NCBI RefSeq assembly: GCF_014193655.1
Contig: NZ_JACHZQ010000005.1
Span: forward strand, 186,001 to 250,000
From: Rhizobium sp. BK313
GTDB lineage: Bacteria; Pseudomonadota; Alphaproteobacteria; Rhizobiales; Rhizobiaceae
DNA length: 64,000 nt
Direction: 5' to 3'
The notes beneath the pieces are model-generated. The model made no database searches. It had not been told where the DNA came from and saw only the letters and a program-made list of their open reading frames with translations. Below, piece by piece: positions 7,009 through 15,849 of the stretch. The position numbers were made by a program, and so were the translations under genes. Positions within the stretch are counted from its first letter, which is position 1. Each line of letters opens with the position of its first letter.

Positions 7009-9072
7009 TCAGGCCGCCAGCCCCTTCTTCTTCAGCATCGCATCCGGGCTCGGCAGCTTGCCGCGGAAGGCCTTGTAGGCATCTTCCGGGTCGATCGAGC
7101 CGCCGACGGAATAGATGTTGGCCTTCAGTTTCGCAGCCGTCTCCGGATTGAACGCGTCGCCGGTTTCCTCGAAGGCGGAGAAGGCGTCCGCATCCAGCAC
7201 CTCCGACCACATGTATGAATAATAGCCGGCCGAATAACCATCGCCGGAAAACACATGCTGGAAGTGCGGCGTGGCGTGGCGCATGACGATCGATTTCGGC
7301 ATGCCGATCTCCGATAGTACCTCGACCTGCACCGCCATCGGGTCTTCAACGGGACCCCGGGTGTGGAACGCCATATCGACGAGCGCCGACGAGGTGAATT
7401 CCACGGTGTTGAAACCGGCATTGAAGGTGCGGGCGGCGAGAACCTTGTCGAGCAAAGCCTGCGGCATCGGCGCGCCGGTCTCGTAGTGCACCGCATATTC
7501 CTTCAGGATCGCCGGTACGGTCAGCCAATGTTCGTAGAGCTGCGATGGCAACTCGACGAAATCGCGGGAAACGCCGGTGCCGGAAACCGAGGGATAAGTG
7601 ACGTTAGAAAGCATGCCGTGCAATGCATGGCCGAATTCGTGGAACAGCGTGCGGGCGTCGTCGAGCGACAGTAGCGCCGGCTTGCCTTCGGCCGGCTTGG
7701 CGAAATTGCAGACGTTATAGATGATCGGCAGTTCGCCGATATGGCCGTTCTTCAGCGGCAATTTATGCTGCGACTGAAACGAGCTCATCCAGGCGCCGGA
7801 GCGCTTCGAGCTGCGGGCGAAGTAGTCGCCGAGGAACAGCGCCACCAGCTTGTCCGAGCGATCGCGGATCTCGAATACGCGAACATCGGGGTGATAGGCG
7901 GAAACTCCCTTCTGCTCGACGGCGCGGATGCCGAAAAGACGTCCGGCGACGTCGAAGCAGGCCGCGATGATCTTTTCGAGCTGCAGATAGGGCTTAAGCT
8001 CCGTTTCCGAGAAATCGAACTTCCGCGTCCTGATCTTCTCGGCATAGTGCCGCCAATCCCAAGGCATGACCTCATGATTGCGGCCCTCCTCGGCAATCAG
8101 CGCCGCGATATCGCCCTCTTCCTCGCGTGCGCGTTCTACGGCTTTCGCCCAGACCGCTTTCAGGAGCTGGCTTACCGCCTCGGGCGTTTTCGCCATGGTG
8201 TTGTCGAGCTTGAGCTCGGCATAATTGCCATAGCCCAGTAGCTCGGCTTTCTCGGCCCTCAGCGCTAGCGTCTCTTTGATAATGTTGCGATTGTCGGTCT
8301 TGCCGCCATTCGCGCCGCGCGCCACCCAGGCCCTGAAGGCCCGTTCGCGGAGATCCCGACGCTCCGACGACGTCAGGAAGGGTTCGATGATCGAGCGCGA
8401 AAGTGTAACGGCATATTTGCCCTCTTCGCCGCGCTCGCGCGCCGCCGCAGCCATCGCATCCCTAAGAAAATCGGGAAGACCGGCAAGATCGGCTTCCTCG
8501 GAGAGGATCAGCGCCCAGCCCTTCTCGTCGGCAAGAACATTCTGCCCGAACTGCGCGCCGAGGCCCGCCAGTTTCTCGTTGATCTCGGCGAGTCGCTCCT
8601 GTTCCGCCTTCGGCAGCTTGGCGCCCGACTTCACGAAACCCTTCCAGTGCCGTTCCAGCACGCGGGTCTCTTCCAACGTCAGGCCGAGGTCTTCACGCGC
8701 CTCCCATAGCGCGTCGATGCGGGCGAAAAGCGCGGCATTCATGCCGATCTTCGAATAGTGCCGCGACATCTTCGGCGCAATCTCGCGCTCCAAGGCCTGG
8801 ATCACCTCATTGGTATGCGCCCCGGCCCGGTTCCAGAACAAAGCGGAGACTCGCGACAGCGCGTCACCGGCGCTTTCGAGCGCGGTGACGGTATTGGCAA
8901 AGGTCGGCGCCTCGCCATTGTCGGCAATCGCATCGATCTCCGCATCGTGGGACGCAAGAGCTGCTTCAAAGGCAGGTGCAAAATCAGCGTCTTTCACAGC
9001 GTCGAAACGTGGCAGTCCTTGGTGTCCGGTCCATTCGACGAGCGCGGGGTTGACGGCAGTTTGGGAAGACAT
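7009..9072 (-). CDS. M3 family zinc metallopeptidase (oligopeptidase A / peptidyl-dipeptidase Dcp-like)
   Basis: A 687-residue thimet-oligopeptidase family enzyme that degrades short peptides, probably in the cytoplasm since no signal peptide is present. The zinc site HEFGHALHG is at residues 478-486 (ligands His478 and His482, catalytic Glu479), and the third ligand is Glu507 in DFVELPSQ. The C-terminal YSAGYYSYMWSEVLDADAF segment, which contains the substrate-binding tyrosines of the family, is intact. Length agrees with Dcp and OpdA (about 680). The ATG at 9072 is preceded by AAAGGA. Dcp and OpdA cannot be distinguished from the sequence alone. Confidence 0.92.
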   Translation of the reverse strand: MSSQTAVNPALVEWTGHQGLPRFDAVKDADFAPAFEAALASHDAEIDAIADNGEAPTFANTVTALESAGDALSRVSALFWNRAGAHTNEVIQALEREIAPKMSRHYSKIGMNAALFARIDALWEAREDLGLTLEETRVLERHWKGFVKSGAKLPKAEQERLAEINEKLAGLGAQFGQNVLADEKGWALILSEEADLAGLPDFLRDAMAAAARERGEEGKYAVTLSRSIIEPFLTSSERRDLRERAFRAWVARGANGGKTDNRNIIKETLALRAEKAELLGYGNYAELKLDNTMAKTPEAVSQLLKAVWAKAVERAREEEGDIAALIAEEGRNHEVMPWDWRHYAEKIRTRKFDFSETELKPYLQLEKIIAACFDVAGRLFGIRAVEQKGVSAYHPDVRVFEIRDRSDKLVALFLGDYFARSSKRSGAWMSSFQSQHKLPLKNGHIGELPIIYNVCNFAKPAEGKPALLSLDDARTLFHEFGHALHGMLSNVTYPSVSGTGVSRDFVELPSQLYEHWLTVPAILKEYAVHYETGAPMPQALLDKVLAARTFNAGFNTVEFTSSALVDMAFHTRGPVEDPMAVQVEVLSEIGMPKSIVMRHATPHFQHVFSGDGYSAGYYSYMWSEVLDADAFSAFEETGDAFNPETAAKLKANIYSVGGSIDPEDAYKAFRGKLPSPDAMLKKKGLAA

Positions 9073-9169
9073 GCGAAGCGTCCTTTCGGCAGGCATCTGA
9101 TCGAAGCACGATATAAGACCCTATCCGCCAAATTGGTATGGCGAGGGCAGAACAAATAACGAGGAATGG

Positions 9170-9811
9170 TCAGGCTTTACGCCAGCCGAGCAACCCGGGC
9201 GTCGCATGCCACAGCGCCTGCGCCGCAAAGCCCATGAACAGCACGCCGGAGCAGCGCACGATCAGCCGCTCGTGAGCGCGATAGAAACGCCGAACCGTGC
9301 CCGCGCCGATGATGCCGATCAGGATGATGTCGGCGCTAACGAAGCCGACAAAGGAAACGGTGAGCAGCAGCGGCAGCGCGCTGAACGTCAATGCGCCGGC
9401 CGAACCCGCCACCAGCGCCGTAAACGTTGCCAACGCCACGGGATACCCTTTTGGATTGGTGACGCCGAAGATCAGGCCACGGCGGAACGGACGGTCGACA
9501 TTGAGCAGCGCCTTGCCGTCTCCTTTCGGCTTGGCGGTAACGGCGTTCCAGCCGATCCAGGCCAAGTAGAAGCCACAGAGCAATCCGAGCAGATCGAAGA
9601 CGAAGGTGCCGATAGTTTTCGCACCAACGATTGCAACCAGAGCGAGCGACGACCAAATCAGGTCCCCGACGAGATGGCCGCTCATGAAGAAGGCGCCGGC
9701 CTTGCGCCCCTGCCCCGCCCCGATACCAAGCAGCGCCAGAAAAGCCGGGCCAGGAATAAGCACATAGAACAGCGCCGCCAGGAAGGCACCGACGATAAGT
9801 GATTGCGTCAT
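9170..9811 (-). CDS. LysE/RhtB family amino-acid exporter
   Basis: A 213-residue inner-membrane protein with about six hydrophobic segments. It carries the RhtB/LysE N-terminal signature VLIPGPAFLALLGIGAGQGRK (about 17-37), the second conserved FLxLxG/YLAWIGW region, and GVTNPKGYPVALATF around the middle, matching the family's NPKA motif. Proteins of this type export homoserine, threonine, lysine or related amino acids; the substrate is unknown. It is divergent from a marR-type gene starting at 9973, a likely local regulator. The 161-base intergenic region shows no palindrome that I could recognise. Confidence 0.85.
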   Translation of the reverse strand: MTQSLIVGAFLAALFYVLIPGPAFLALLGIGAGQGRKAGAFFMSGHLVGDLIWSSLALVAIVGAKTIGTFVFDLLGLLCGFYLAWIGWNAVTAKPKGDGKALLNVDRPFRRGLIFGVTNPKGYPVALATFTALVAGSAGALTFSALPLLLTVSFVGFVSADIILIGIIGAGTVRRFYRAHERLIVRCSGVLFMGFAAQALWHATPGLLGWRKA

Positions 9812-9972
9812 ATTGGAAGTTCCCTCTGGTAATCGTGACAGATTAACAACGCCCTGAATCCGGTCAAGCTAAACAAGTTGCTTGCAGAATGAAGAATCCG
9901 TTGTGTTCGAGGAGCGAAATCAATAAAGAATTTATCGGGGCCTAAAAAACAAGCGTAGGTAGGGAAGCGCTT

Positions 9973-10455
9973 ATGAGCAGCAGGATAGATACGGATTCGC
10001 TTGCCTTTCTTGTGGCAGATTGTGCGCGGCTAATGCGAGCGGCTTTCGAGCGGCGCATTATGGCTGCGGGTCTCGGTCTGACAGCAGGTGAAGCGCGAAC
10101 GCTGATCCAGGTTGCCGCCGTCAACGGCAGCCGTCAACTCGATATCGCCACTCGCATGGGGCTGGAGCCGATGACGGTTAGCGCCTTCCTCGACAAGTTG
10201 CAGGCGCGTGGCCTGATCGAGCGTCAGCCCGATCCACTCGACCGCCGCGCCAAGCGCATCGTTTTGTCGGAAGCGGCCAGCGCCAAGCTGAAGCAGATCG
10301 GTTGTGAGATCTACGCCGTAGAGCAGGATGCGATGCAGGGCTTCGATCATGGCCTGCAGGATGAACTGCATCATGCGCTCCGCGCTTTTCGCAGCAATCT
10401 GCAGAATGCGGAGCTGCCGGCGGAGATGGAGCGGGAATTGAGGGCCGCGGAATAA
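9973..10455 (+). CDS. MarR family transcriptional regulator
   Basis: A 160-residue MarR-type winged helix protein. The recognition region reads SRQLDIATRMGLEPMTVSAFLDKLQARGLIERQ (about 52-84) and the wing is PDPLDRRAKRIVLSEAA, with the conserved DRR of the family. Start ATG at 9973 with a GGGAAG sequence upstream. It is divergent from the LysE exporter gene, which it may control. The gene ends next to a hairpin shared with the convergent argG gene. Confidence 0.85.
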   Translation: MSSRIDTDSLAFLVADCARLMRAAFERRIMAAGLGLTAGEARTLIQVAAVNGSRQLDIATRMGLEPMTVSAFLDKLQARGLIERQPDPLDRRAKRIVLSEAASAKLKQIGCEIYAVEQDAMQGFDHGLQDELHHALRAFRSNLQNAELPAEMERELRAAE

Positions 10456-10484
10456 ATCCGTCACCATCCCCATACAGGAAGAAA

Positions 10485-10511
10485 GACCCGCTTTCGCACA
10501 GGAAGCGGGTC
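10485..10511. terminator. Bidirectional terminator between marR and argG
   Basis: A 9-bp perfect stem (10485-10493 GACCCGCTT with 10503-10511) with a nine-base loop lies between two convergent genes. A short T-rich stretch follows on the plus side (CATTTTG) and AAAGA/TCTTT flanks the other side, so it can serve both. Confidence 0.75.
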
Positions 10512-10532
10512 CGCATTTTGTAGCAAATTTAA

Positions 10533-11756
10533 TTATTTCGACAGATTGCGCTTGCCGAGCGTGCGCAGACGCAGCGCATTGAGCTTGATGAAGCCAGCCG
10601 CATCCTTCTGATCGTAGGCACCCTGATCGTCTTCGAAGGTTACCAGCTTGTCGGAATAGAGCGACTTCGGGCTTTCGCGGCCGATGACCATGACGTTGCC
10701 CTTGTAGAGCTTCAGCGTCACTTCGCCTTCGACATGCTCCTGGCTCTTGTCAATCAGCGCCTGCAGCATTTCGCGCTCCGGCGAGAACCAGAAGCCGTAG
10801 TAGATCAGCTCCGCATAACGCGGCATCAGCTCATCCTTGAGGTGAGCGGCGCCGCGATCGAGCGTGATGGACTCGATGGCACGGTGGGCTGCGAGCAGGA
10901 TCGTGCCGCCGGGGGTCTCGTAAACGCCGCGCGACTTCATGCCGACGTAGCGGTTCTCTACGAGATCGAGGCGGCCGATGCCGTTGTCGCGGCCGTAATT
11001 GTTGAGCTCTGCGAGCAGCGTTGCCGGGCTCATGCGCTCGCCATTGACCGAAACGGCATCGCCCTTTTCGAAGCCGACCTTGATGACGGTTGCCTTGTCG
11101 GGCGCGGCCTCCGGCGAAATCGTGCGCATATGCACATATTCCGGAGCTTCCTGCGACGGATCCTCGAGGACCTTGCCTTCGGACGAGGAGTGCAGGAGGT
11201 TGGCATCGACTGAGAACGGCGCTTCGCCCTTCTTGTCCTTGGCAACCGGGATCTGGTGCTTTTCGGCGAATTCGAGCAGGTCGGTGCGGCTCTTGAACGA
11301 CCAGTCGCGCCACGGTGCGATGATCTTGATATCCGGGTTCAGCGCATAGGCGGACAGTTCGAAGCGAACCTGATCGTTGCCCTTGCCGGTCGCACCATGC
11401 GCGATGGCATCGGCGCCGGTCTTCTTGGCGATCTCGATCAGGTGCTTGGAGATCAACGGACGGGCAATCGACGTGCCGAGCAGGTAGACGCCTTCGTAGA
11501 CGGCATTGGCACGGAACATCGGGAAGACGAAATCGCGCACGAACTCCTCGCGCACGTCCTCGATATAGATCTCCTTGATGCCGAGCAATTCGGCCTTCTT
11601 ACGCGCCGGCTCCAACTCTTCGCCCTGGCCGAGATCGGCGGTGAAGGTGACGACTTCAGCGCCCAGTTCGGTCTGCAGCCACTTCAGGATAATCGAGGTG
11701 TCGAGGCCGCCGGAATAGGCGAGAACGACTTTCTTCACGTCTTTATGTGATGCCAT
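10533..11756 (-). CDS. argG: Argininosuccinate synthase
   Basis: A 407-residue enzyme that joins citrulline and aspartate using ATP in arginine biosynthesis. The N-type ATP pyrophosphatase P-loop AYSGGLDTS is at about residues 13-21, and the family motifs GATGKGNDQVRFE and SSEGKVLEDP are present. Length is typical of type I ArgG. The ATG at 11756 gives MASHKDVKKVV, the usual start. An upstream 9-bp inverted repeat (11790-11821) lies in the leader. The gene converges on marR with a shared terminator. Confidence 0.96.
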   Translation of the reverse strand: MASHKDVKKVVLAYSGGLDTSIILKWLQTELGAEVVTFTADLGQGEELEPARKKAELLGIKEIYIEDVREEFVRDFVFPMFRANAVYEGVYLLGTSIARPLISKHLIEIAKKTGADAIAHGATGKGNDQVRFELSAYALNPDIKIIAPWRDWSFKSRTDLLEFAEKHQIPVAKDKKGEAPFSVDANLLHSSSEGKVLEDPSQEAPEYVHMRTISPEAAPDKATVIKVGFEKGDAVSVNGERMSPATLLAELNNYGRDNGIGRLDLVENRYVGMKSRGVYETPGGTILLAAHRAIESITLDRGAAHLKDELMPRYAELIYYGFWFSPEREMLQALIDKSQEHVEGEVTLKLYKGNVMVIGRESPKSLYSDKLVTFEDDQGAYDQKDAAGFIKLNALRLRTLGKRNLSK

Positions 11757-11789
11757 GATGATGAGGTCCGTTAGAGTGCGGGCTCGCGG

Positions 11790-11821
11790 AAAGTGCCGTA
11801 AACCCCGTATCGCGGCACTTT
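11790..11821 (-). promoter_or_regulatory. Inverted repeat in the argG leader
   Basis: AAAGTGCCG (11790-11798) pairs perfectly with CGGCACTTT (11813-11821) across 14 bases, 34-65 bases upstream of the argG start. It could be an operator or a leader hairpin; no T-run follows on the argG strand, so it is not a simple terminator. Confidence 0.4.
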
Positions 11822-11887
11822 TAGCGAGATTATCGCGAGGCGCAAGGGAAAGTGCGACCGGTGGCGTCCGGCGATGATAGCCATCCG

Positions 11888-12112
11888 TCACTCGAAAAGA
11901 TCGCGTTCATCGCGAAAGACGTCCATCATGAAATCGGCAACCGTCCTGATCGAAAGGTCCTTGCTGTCCTGTCGCCGCGTAACCAGCCAGAGTTCGCGAG
12001 GGCTTGGCGATCAGATCCCCATCCTGAGGACGCCCAAACTGCCATGGCGAGCAAGCGCGATGAAAATGCGAATATCCTCCCACTCGAGGCCTGTGCAAAT
12101 TTGATCAGCCAT
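11888..12112 (-). pseudogene. LysR family regulator remnant with its middle deleted
   Basis: On the minus strand an ATG at 12112 starts a LysR-type N-terminus (GLEWEDIRIFIALARHGSL, the beginning of the helix-turn-helix domain). After about 33 residues there is a TGA, and in the same frame a typical LysR C-terminus follows (RELWLVTRR ... DFMMDVFRDERDLFE) to a TGA at 11890. About 220 central residues that a complete regulator would have are absent. The position, divergent from an SDR gene, is a classic LysR-target arrangement. I read it as a once functional regulator that lost its core by internal deletion. Confidence 0.8.
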
Positions 12113-12368
12113 TGAGAGAGATTAGCGAATTTTATCACAGGGTGCGACCGCCTAGTCTGCGTCGTGTGAAAACCCTCCGCTGCCTGTGCCACGCTCGGTG
12201 CTGCGTCCAGGCTGGCCGGGCTCGAACGGGGCAAGCCGACCCGGTTTCAATGGTAGGCCGGTTTCCAGATAAATTATATCCTTAGCGAGGCTCACGCCCG
12301 GTTTGACTTGGTTCCGGAAAGAGCCATATTCGGCCGCGATCGAACCATGCCTAGGGAGGGCTTCGCCC

Positions 12369-13226
12369 GTGACTGATATTCAAGAGATTTTCAAGAAGGC
12401 CAGTGTCGCCGTCATCACCGGCGGCGCGTCCGGCATCGGCTTTGCCGCCGCAAAGCATTTCGTCGGCCTCGGGATGAGCGTCGCTATCGCCGATCTCGGC
12501 GGGGAGCGGCTGGTAAGCGCTCGTGACGAGCTGATCGCACTTGCCGGCAGCGACGAACATGTCATGGCGATCGAGACCGATGTCTCCAAGAAGGAGCAGC
12601 TGGAAGCCCTGGAACGCGTCGTCCTCCAACGTTTTGGCCGCGTGCACGTGCTGATGAACAATGCCGGCATCGGCCCGGAAACCTCGATCTTCAGCCCACA
12701 GGCGGGTTGGGACGATATTCTCGGCGTCAATCTTCTCGGCGTCATCAACGGCACCCGGACGTTCGGCCCCGGCATGCTGGCCCATGGCAAGCCGGGCCTC
12801 ATCATCAACACCGGCTCGAAGCAGGGCATCACAACCCCGCCAGGCAACCCGGCCTATAATGTATCCAAGGCCGGTGTGAAGGTCTTCACCGAGGCGCTGC
12901 AGCATGAGCTGCGCAACACCGAAGGTGGGAAAATCTCCGCCCATTTGCTCATCCCCGGTTTCGTCTTTACCGGCCTGACCAAAGGCGACCGCAGAGAAAA
13001 GCCGGCAGGAGCCTGGACGCCGGAGCAAACGGTTGAATTCATGATCCAGAGTCTGGCACGTGGCGATTTCTACGTCCTTTGCCCCGATAACGACGTTGCG
13101 AGGCCGATCGACGAACGCCGTATGCTCTGGGCCGCAGGCGATATCATCGAAAACCGCCCGCCGCTGTCACGCTGGCATCCGGACTACGCAGACAAGTTCA
13201 AGGCGTTCCTTGAAAAGAAGGATTGA
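12369..13226 (+). CDS. Short-chain dehydrogenase/reductase (SDR)
   Basis: A 285-residue classical SDR oxidoreductase. The NAD(P) binding motif TGGASGIG is at residues 17-24, NNAG at 97-100, and the catalytic YxxxK is Tyr163/Lys167 (YNVSK). Position 37-38 lies in IADLGG: an aspartate at the end of the second strand suggests NAD(H) preference. The substrate is unknown. I start at the GTG at 12369 because AGGGAGGG lies just upstream; another in-frame start at 12303 would add 22 residues. The gene is divergent from the LysR remnant, so it has probably lost its cognate regulator. Confidence 0.85.
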   Translation: MTDIQEIFKKASVAVITGGASGIGFAAAKHFVGLGMSVAIADLGGERLVSARDELIALAGSDEHVMAIETDVSKKEQLEALERVVLQRFGRVHVLMNNAGIGPETSIFSPQAGWDDILGVNLLGVINGTRTFGPGMLAHGKPGLIINTGSKQGITTPPGNPAYNVSKAGVKVFTEALQHELRNTEGGKISAHLLIPGFVFTGLTKGDRREKPAGAWTPEQTVEFMIQSLARGDFYVLCPDNDVARPIDERRMLWAAGDIIENRPPLSRWHPDYADKFKAFLEKKD

Positions 13227-13236
13227 TTTGCAAATA

Positions 13237-13284
13237 TCCGAAAGCCGGATAAGAAAACGCCGATACTCTTGTCCGGCTTTCGGA
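13237..13284 (+). promoter_or_regulatory. 13-bp perfect inverted repeat overlapping the Shine-Dalgarno of the LysE gene
   Basis: TCCGAAAGCCGGA (13237-13249) is repeated in inverted orientation at 13272-13284, with a 22-base spacer. The distal arm ends in CGGAG, the apparent ribosome binding site for the ATG at 13292. No T-run follows, so it does not look like a plain terminator for the SDR gene. The RNA hairpin would hide the ribosome binding site; alternatively the DNA repeat is an operator. Confidence 0.6.
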
Positions 13285-13291
13285 GCATGTC

Positions 13292-13933
13292 ATGCACTTC
13301 ATACCCAGCCTGCCGACCCTTCTCGCTTTTGCCGCCGCGAGCTTATTGCTGGCGGCAACCCCCGGGCCCGATATGACCCTGTCGATCAGCCGCGCATTGG
13401 CGCAGGGCAAGAAGGCAGCACTTTTCGTGGTCCTCGGCACCAGCCTCGGCATCGTCGTTCATACATTCCTGGTGGCTTTCGGCATTTCAGCATTGATTAC
13501 TGCCTCGCCGCTTGCCTTCACCATCCTGAAAACCGGCGGCGCCGGCTATCTGCTGTGGCTGGCGATCCAGGCGATCCGCTTCGGCTCCAGCCTGTCGGTC
13601 AAGAAGGTCGACGAGGCCAGGGGCACACCGCTCGCCAACGTCTCGACCGGCTTCTGGGTCAATCTGCTGAACCCGAAGGTCATCATCTTCTTCATGACCT
13701 TCCTGCCGCAGTTCGTCACGGCGGGTGATCCGGCCGTCACACAGAAGCTTCTGTTCCTGGGCTTCTTCTTCATCTTGATCGGCATGCCGGTCAACACGAT
13801 CGTCGTGCTCGCCGCTGACGGTCTGGCATCCTGGCTGCAGAAGAACCGCAGCGTCATGCGCGGCCTCGACTATGCCTTTGCCAGCGTCTTTTCAGTGTTC
13901 GCAGTGAAGATCTTTTTCACCCATTCCCGTTGA
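13292..13933 (+). CDS. LysE/RhtB family amino-acid exporter (second copy)
   Basis: A 213-residue membrane protein with about six spans. Family signatures are ATPGPDMTLSISRALAQGKK (about 22-41), GAGYLLWLAIQAIR and FWVNLLNPKVIIFFMTFLPQF (about 124-144), which includes the conserved NPK motif. It exports an amino acid or related metabolite; the substrate is unknown. It is only distantly related to the LysE-type gene at 9.2-9.8 kb. The ribosome binding site lies in a strong inverted repeat. Its last 17 bases overlap the end of the convergent gene at 13917. Confidence 0.86.
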   Translation: MHFIPSLPTLLAFAAASLLLAATPGPDMTLSISRALAQGKKAALFVVLGTSLGIVVHTFLVAFGISALITASPLAFTILKTGGAGYLLWLAIQAIRFGSSLSVKKVDEARGTPLANVSTGFWVNLLNPKVIIFFMTFLPQFVTAGDPAVTQKLLFLGFFFILIGMPVNTIVVLAADGLASWLQKNRSVMRGLDYAFASVFSVFAVKIFFTHSR

Positions 13934-14345
13934 GGACGGGGCGGCGCCCGGCGAACCGGCCTGCGATCCACCAGTACACCGTGGCGCTTGCCGCTCCAAG
14001 AAAAGCAAAGCAAACAACGACGGTGATGAGGTTCAGAGTCTGCGGCCTGTCCAGACTGCCCGAGATGAGAACCGACGCCGCTGCCGACAGCAAGGCGCCA
14101 TAGATGGCGTAACCGTACCAGCGGCGCATGCCGCGCCATTCGAAAATCGCAATGACGAAAAGCGACGGCAGGATGCTGACGATCATCGCAAGCTTGGTCA
14201 GCGCGACGGTGAGCGCGAACAATTCAGGCGCGGCCATCCCCGGCATCGTCCAGGCGGTAACGCAGGCCAGCACGAAGCCCATCAGAACACAGGCACCGAG
14301 ATAGCCCCACAGGAGCCGCATCGGCCTGCGCAAACCGAGAATCAT
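13917..14345 (-). CDS. Hypothetical four-span membrane protein downstream of rlmN
   Basis: A 142-residue protein with four hydrophobic segments (about residues 10-30, 42-66, 76-92 and 100-125). The C-terminus is short and basic (AGRRPVLNGNG). I do not recognise the family. Start ATG at 14345, five bases after the rlmN stop, so it is translated from the same transcript as rlmN. Its end overlaps the convergent LysE gene by 17 bases. Similar small membrane proteins often follow rlmN in rhizobia, but that is from memory of the neighbourhood and not shown here. Confidence 0.7.
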   Translation of the reverse strand: MILGLRRPMRLLWGYLGACVLMGFVLACVTAWTMPGMAAPELFALTVALTKLAMIVSILPSLFVIAIFEWRGMRRWYGYAIYGALLSAAASVLISGSLDRPQTLNLITVVVCFAFLGAASATVYWWIAGRFAGRRPVLNGNG

Positions 14346-14350
14346 CGATC

Positions 14351-15586
14351 TCAATCCTCGCCATGGTTGGCGATCATCATGGCTTCGAAGGCCAGCCGTT
14401 CGGTTTTGCGCATGCGCTCCGATTCCGACTTCAACTGGCCGCAGGCAGCGAGAATGTCGCGGCCGCGCGGCGTGCGGATCGGCGAGGCGTAGCCGGCCGA
14501 ATTGATGAAATCGGCAAACTTCTCGATCTGCTCCCAGTCGGAACACTGGTAGTTCGTGCCCGGCCAGGGATTGAAGGGGATCAGATTGATCTTGGCTGGA
14601 ATGCCTTTCAGAAGCTGGATCAGCCCCTTGGCATCCTCGAGGCTGTCATTGACGCCCTTCAGCATCACATATTCGAAGGTGATGCGCCGCGCGTTCGAAA
14701 GGCCGGGATAGGCGCGGCAGGCGTCCATCAGCTCCTTCAGCGGATATTTCTTGTTGATCGGCACCAGCATGTCGCGCAGGTCATCACGGACTGCATGCAG
14801 CGAGATTGCCAGCATGACGCCGATCTCGTCACCGGTGCGGTAGATTTCCGGCACGACTCCGGAAGTGGAAAGCGTGATGCGGCGCTTGGAGAGCGACAGG
14901 CCATCCCCATCGGAGGCGATCAGCAGCGCCGTCTTGACGCTTTCGAAATTGTAGAGCGGTTCGCCCATGCCCATCATCACGATATTGCTGACCTTGCGGC
15001 CTTCCGCGGGCATGACCGTCCCTTGCGGTGCCTCACGGTCCGGAAAATCGCCGAGCCGGTCACGCGCCAGGAGCAATTGCGACAGGATCTCCTCCGCCGT
15101 CAGGTTACGAACGAGGCGCTGCGTACCGGTGTGACAGAAGGAACAGGTGAGCGAACAGCCGACCTGGCTGGAAATGCAGAGCGTGCCTCGGCCTTCTTCC
15201 GGAATATAGACGGCCTCGATCTCGACGGGACGCCCGGCGCCGCGCGGCGGGAAACGCAGCAGCCATTTGCGCGTGCCGTCGTTGGAAACCTGCTCCTCGA
15301 CGATCTCCGGGCGGGCGATGGTGAAATGCGTCTTCAGCATTTCGCGCATGTCCTTGGAGACATTCGCCATGGCGTCGAAATCGGAGACGCCGCGCACGTA
15401 GATCCAATTCCAGAGCTGGCTGACGCGCATCTTGATCTGCTTGTCGGCGACACCCTTTTCCTTGAGTGCTGCCCCCATCTCTTCACGCGTCATGCCAATC
15501 AACGACGGTTTCGGCGAAAGCTCGACCGGCTGCGACACGGGCATCGGCTTCAGCTTGGGTGGAGTCATGACATCGATCGCGGACAT
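14351..15586 (-). CDS. rlmN: Dual-specificity 23S rRNA/tRNA adenine-C2 methyltransferase RlmN
   Basis: A 411-residue radical SAM enzyme that methylates C2 of A2503 in 23S rRNA and A37 in some tRNAs. The [4Fe-4S] motif CSLTCSFC has Cys144, Cys148 and Cys151, and the GMGEP segment (MMGMGEPLYNFE) of the radical SAM fold follows. The C-terminal cysteine in DILAACGQLKSE matches the methyl-carrying cysteine region. The N-terminal accessory domain is present (LIGMTREEMGAALKE). I start at the ATG at 15586; another ATG at 15607 would add seven residues. It probably forms an operon with the small membrane protein downstream. Confidence 0.95.
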   Translation of the reverse strand: MSAIDVMTPPKLKPMPVSQPVELSPKPSLIGMTREEMGAALKEKGVADKQIKMRVSQLWNWIYVRGVSDFDAMANVSKDMREMLKTHFTIARPEIVEEQVSNDGTRKWLLRFPPRGAGRPVEIEAVYIPEEGRGTLCISSQVGCSLTCSFCHTGTQRLVRNLTAEEILSQLLLARDRLGDFPDREAPQGTVMPAEGRKVSNIVMMGMGEPLYNFESVKTALLIASDGDGLSLSKRRITLSTSGVVPEIYRTGDEIGVMLAISLHAVRDDLRDMLVPINKKYPLKELMDACRAYPGLSNARRITFEYVMLKGVNDSLEDAKGLIQLLKGIPAKINLIPFNPWPGTNYQCSDWEQIEKFADFINSAGYASPIRTPRGRDILAACGQLKSESERMRKTERLAFEAMMIANHGED

Positions 15587-15755
15587 AGGATCATTCCAAT
15601 GGTTCATATCGGCGATGCCCCCAAAAGCTCGAAAGCTGTGGGCGCGGGCAAGGCACTGAGATCAGAAGGTTCATCTGGTGCGGGGCAAGGAAATTGCGAA
15701 TACACCGCTCATGGGCGCGGCCTTTAGCACTAATTTCAGCCCGCGTCATCCCTCC

Positions 15756-15788
15756 TGAAAAAGCAAAGGGCCAGCCACCGGGCCGGCC
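15756..15788 (-). terminator. Terminator of the IalB-like gene
   Basis: On the minus strand, past the stop at 15850, a GC-rich stem with one mismatch (arms about 15781-15788 and 15769-15776) is followed by CTTTGCTTTTTC (about 15757-15768). A second 8-bp hairpin (GCGATCAC/GTGATCGC, about 15814-15835) precedes it. Confidence 0.7.
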
Positions 15789-15849
15789 TCATCGCTTCGG
15801 TCTCGATAGAGCCTGCGATCACTTTGACGTGATCGCGGGCGCTTCGATC

